Positions 61,825-64,000 of a stretch of DNA of 64,000 bases are shown here, one piece after another. Source of the DNA: FEN-1297 sp021817845 (GTDB lineage: Bacteria > Bacteroidota > Ignavibacteria > Ignavibacteriales > Ignavibacteriaceae); the NCBI GenBank assembly GCA_021817845.1, contig JAKAFW010000010.1:35029-99028 (forward strand). Reading direction: 5' to 3'. Made by a program: the position numbers and the translations under genes. Within the stretch, counting starts at the first letter, position 1. Each line of letters opens with the position of its first letter. The notes under the pieces were generated by a model, which saw only the letters and a list, made by a program, of their open reading frames with translations, was not told where the DNA came from and made no database searches.

Positions 61825-64000
61825 TTGGATAGTAAAAGAATCTCCTTTGGCAAAATTCCTTCTGTCGTAGAACCACCCGATTTGTTAAATATTCAAACCG
61901 CTGCTTTTGAGGAATTTATTCAGCTAAAAACACCGCCTAGCAAGCGGGAAAGCAAAGGCTTGCAACAAGTTTTTACGGCAAATTTTCCTATTTTTGATAA
62001 TAAAGAAAACTATAGGCTCGATTTTATAGAATATTATATCGAAAAGCCACGTTTCTCTGTTGTCGAATGTCTGGAAAGAGGTTTAACATTTGCTGCTCCC
62101 TTAAAAGGAAAACTTCGACTTTCAACAAAAGATGCCGAAACTCAAGAATTTGTAAATAGTGTTGAACAGGAAGTTTATCTCGGCAATCTTCCGTTTATGA
62201 CGGAAAAAGGAACCTTCGTAATTAACGGCGCAGAAAGAGTTGTTGTTTCTCAACTACATCGCTCACCTGGCGTTGCTTTTGCGCAAACAGTGCATCCTAA
62301 CGGAACTCCTATTTATTCTGCCAGAATTATTCCGCTTAGAGGCTCTTGGGTCGAATTTGCTACCGATATAAATTATGTAATGTATGTTTATATCGACAGA
62401 AGAAAAAAATTCCCTGCTACAACGCTTTTACGTGCTCTTGGTTATGCAAGCGACGAAGAAATTTTGAACCTCTTTGATCTTGTCGAAGAAATAACCGTAA
62501 AAAAAGTTAAAATTGAAAATTATATTGGCAGAGTCATTGCCAGCGATGTTTTTGATATGTCTACGGGTGAAATTTTTCTTACAAAAGACAGCATTCTCTC
62601 GGAAGAAGATGTTGAACGCCTAAAGGAAGCCGAAGTAGAAAAACTGAAGTTTTTAAACTCCGAAACTTCATCTGATAATGATTTGATTGTAAATACTTTA
62701 AGAAAAGATACTTCTAATACTAAAGAAGAAGCTCTATACGCGATTTATCGCCAACTACGTTCCGGTGAAGCTCCGGATATGGAAACTGCTTCGGCTTTAA
62801 TTGAAAAATTGTTCTTTAATGATAAAAGATATGACCTTGGCGATGTTGGTCGACATAGAATGAACGACAAACTGAAGCTTATCATTCCCGAAACTACTAC
62901 GGTTCTAACAATTGAAGATATTATTTCAATTATGAAATATATTATCAAGCTTAGAAACGGAAATGAGACAGTTGATGATATCGATCATTTGGGTAATAGA
63001 AGAATCAAAACTGTTGGAGAACAACTTGCACAGCAATTCAACATCGGAATGGCGCGTATGGCAAGGACAATTAAAGAACGTATGAATGTTCGTGATGCGG
63101 AAAGTTTTACTCCCCAAGATTTAGTAAATGCGAGAACTATAAGCAGCGTAATAAATGCCTTTTTCGGAACAAACCAACTTTCACAGTTTATGGATCAAAC
63201 AAATCCACTAGCAGAAATGACCCACAAACGCAGAATGTCTGCTTTAGGTCCTGGAGGCTTAACAAGAGAAAGAGCTGGATTTGAAGTCCGTGACGTTCAT
63301 TATACTCACTATGGAAGATTGTGCCCTATCGAAACCCCGGAAGGTCCAAATATCGGTCTTATTTCTTCTTTAACAATCTATGCCCGTGTTAACCGTTATG
63401 GATTCTTGGAAACACCTTATAGAAAAGTTGAAAGAGGGAAAGTCTTAGATCAGGTTGTATACCTTACTGCTGAGCAGGAAGACAATTATACCATTGCTCA
63501 AGCAAACGCAACATTATCAGAGCAATCTAAATTTTCCCAAGATAGAGTAAAATCAAGATTTAAGGGAGAGTTTCCAATTGTAACTCCAGACCATGTTCAG
63601 TTTATGGATGTTGCCCCTGCCCAAATTGTAAGCGCTGCTGCAGCACTCATTCCTTTTCTTGAACATGACGATGCTAATAGGGCGTTGATGGGATCAAACA
63701 TGCAACGTCAGGCAGTTCCTCTATTACGTCCTGAAGCTCCGATAGTGGGTACAGGATTGGAAAAGAAATTAGCGACCGATTCACGAGCAGTCATAATTGC
63801 TGAAGACGCCGGTACTATTGATTATGTGGACGCTAACCAAATTGTCGTTAAATACGATATAAGTTCGAATAGCGCAGAGGCTTTAACAAGTTTTAATGAT
63901 GTAAGACGTGTAACGTATAAATTAACAAAATTTAGCGGCACTAACCAGGAAACCTCAGTAAACCAACGTCCAATAGTTAAAGAAGGACAAAAAGTTTCTA
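61825..64000 (+). CDS. rpoB: DNA-directed RNA polymerase subunit beta, 5' part (cut by the window)
   Basis: 725 codons visible before the edge. The start is TTG at 61825, with TTGGAGG centred about 9 nt upstream. ISFGKIPSVVEPPDLLNIQ is the opening of Bacteroidota-type beta subunits. FINGAERVVVSQLHRSPGV and the rifampicin region QLSQFMDQTNPLAEMTHKRR with SALGPGGLTRERAGFEVRD are intact; DVHYTHYGRLCPIETPEGPN follows. The key rifampicin positions I can read look wild type, apart from T for N after FMDQ and A for S after NPL. The gene continues past 64000. Confidence 0.97.
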   Translation, partial: MDSKRISFGKIPSVVEPPDLLNIQTAAFEEFIQLKTPPSKRESKGLQQVFTANFPIFDNKENYRLDFIEYYIEKPRFSVVECLERGLTFAAPLKGKLRLSTKDAETQEFVNSVEQEVYLGNLPFMTEKGTFVINGAERVVVSQLHRSPGVAFAQTVHPNGTPIYSARIIPLRGSWVEFATDINYVMYVYIDRRKKFPATTLLRALGYASDEEILNLFDLVEEITVKKVKIENYIGRVIASDVFDMSTGEIFLTKDSILSEEDVERLKEAEVEKLKFLNSETSSDNDLIVNTLRKDTSNTKEEALYAIYRQLRSGEAPDMETASALIEKLFFNDKRYDLGDVGRHRMNDKLKLIIPETTTVLTIEDIISIMKYIIKLRNGNETVDDIDHLGNRRIKTVGEQLAQQFNIGMARMARTIKERMNVRDAESFTPQDLVNARTISSVINAFFGTNQLSQFMDQTNPLAEMTHKRRMSALGPGGLTRERAGFEVRDVHYTHYGRLCPIETPEGPNIGLISSLTIYARVNRYGFLETPYRKVERGKVLDQVVYLTAEQEDNYTIAQANATLSEQSKFSQDRVKSRFKGEFPIVTPDHVQFMDVAPAQIVSAAAALIPFLEHDDANRALMGSNMQRQAVPLLRPEAPIVGTGLEKKLATDSRAVIIAEDAGTIDYVDANQIVVKYDISSNSAEALTSFNDVRRVTYKLTKFSGTNQETSVNQRPIVKEGQKVS

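Overview
The window is AT-rich bacterial chromosome with dense genes on both strands. Gene content suggests the Bacteroidota/Chlorobiota/Ignavibacteriota group, probably an Ignavibacteria-like organism. The pointers are multihaem cytochromes with periplasmic Sec signals, a TAnnTTTG-type promoter box ahead of a tRNA cluster, frequent TTG starts, a DUF3098-like protein, a kbl-tdh pair and a split complex I cluster. This assignment is an inference; no 16S gene is present.

Layout. (1) 1-3.8 kb, minus strand: two tandem paralogous cytochromes with 13 CxxCH motifs each (the left one runs off the window), one carrying a membrane cytochrome b-type tail, preceded by one or two tiny membrane ORFs and palindromic sites. 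(2) 4.0-5.5 kb: a class V aminotransferase whose last codons lie in a dispersed repeat. (3) 6.35-9.95 kb: a compact four-gene restriction-modification-like cassette. It has a double-domain DNA methyltransferase, an unknown 128-residue protein, a LAGLIDADG-fold protein whose catalytic acids look lost, and a small PD-(D/E)XK nuclease. This is the best candidate for an undescribed system. (4) 10.6-21 kb: housekeeping and orphan metabolic genes (nitronate-monooxygenase-like protein, kbl, tdh, TerB-like, cytidylate-kinase-like, fumC, an NAD(P)-binding protein, a TPR protein), separated by repeat-rich gaps, one holding a MITE-like element and a 21-bp tandem repeat. (5) 21.3-29.5 kb: metF, a sugar oxidoreductase, a class II aldolase, ddl, an FtsB-like gene, rarA, a frameshifted methyltransferase, dprA and small conserved genes.

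(6) 29.9-48.6 kb: a large exopolysaccharide/O-antigen locus. It holds a GH29 fucosidase lipoprotein, a Wzz-like length regulator, a Wzy-like polymerase, a Wzx flippase, seven stand-alone glycosyltransferase-like genes plus a dolichol-phosphate-mannose-synthase-like gene, an FkbM methyltransferase, a WcaJ-like initiating transferase, and a GT2 fused to a decayed initiating-transferase module. A C-terminal scrap of a GT9 gene marks a past duplication. (7) 48.6-57.2 kb: accA, an M16 protease, ald, nuoG-nuoH-nuoI and comM. (8) 57.2-64 kb: a repeat-rich gap, then tRNA-Tyr, -Gly, -Thr, rpmG, tRNA-Trp, secE, nusG, rplKAJL and the 5' part of rpoB. tuf is missing from its usual place after tRNA-Thr.

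How it works together: the cytochromes and complex I genes serve respiratory electron transfer; the polysaccharide locus builds repeat units on undecaprenyl phosphate (WcaJ-like), extends them, flips them (Wzx) and polymerises them (Wzy with Wzz). The restriction-like cassette is a self-contained defence module. At least three families of short intergenic repeats occur, two of them present once near 4-13 kb and again near 57 kb.
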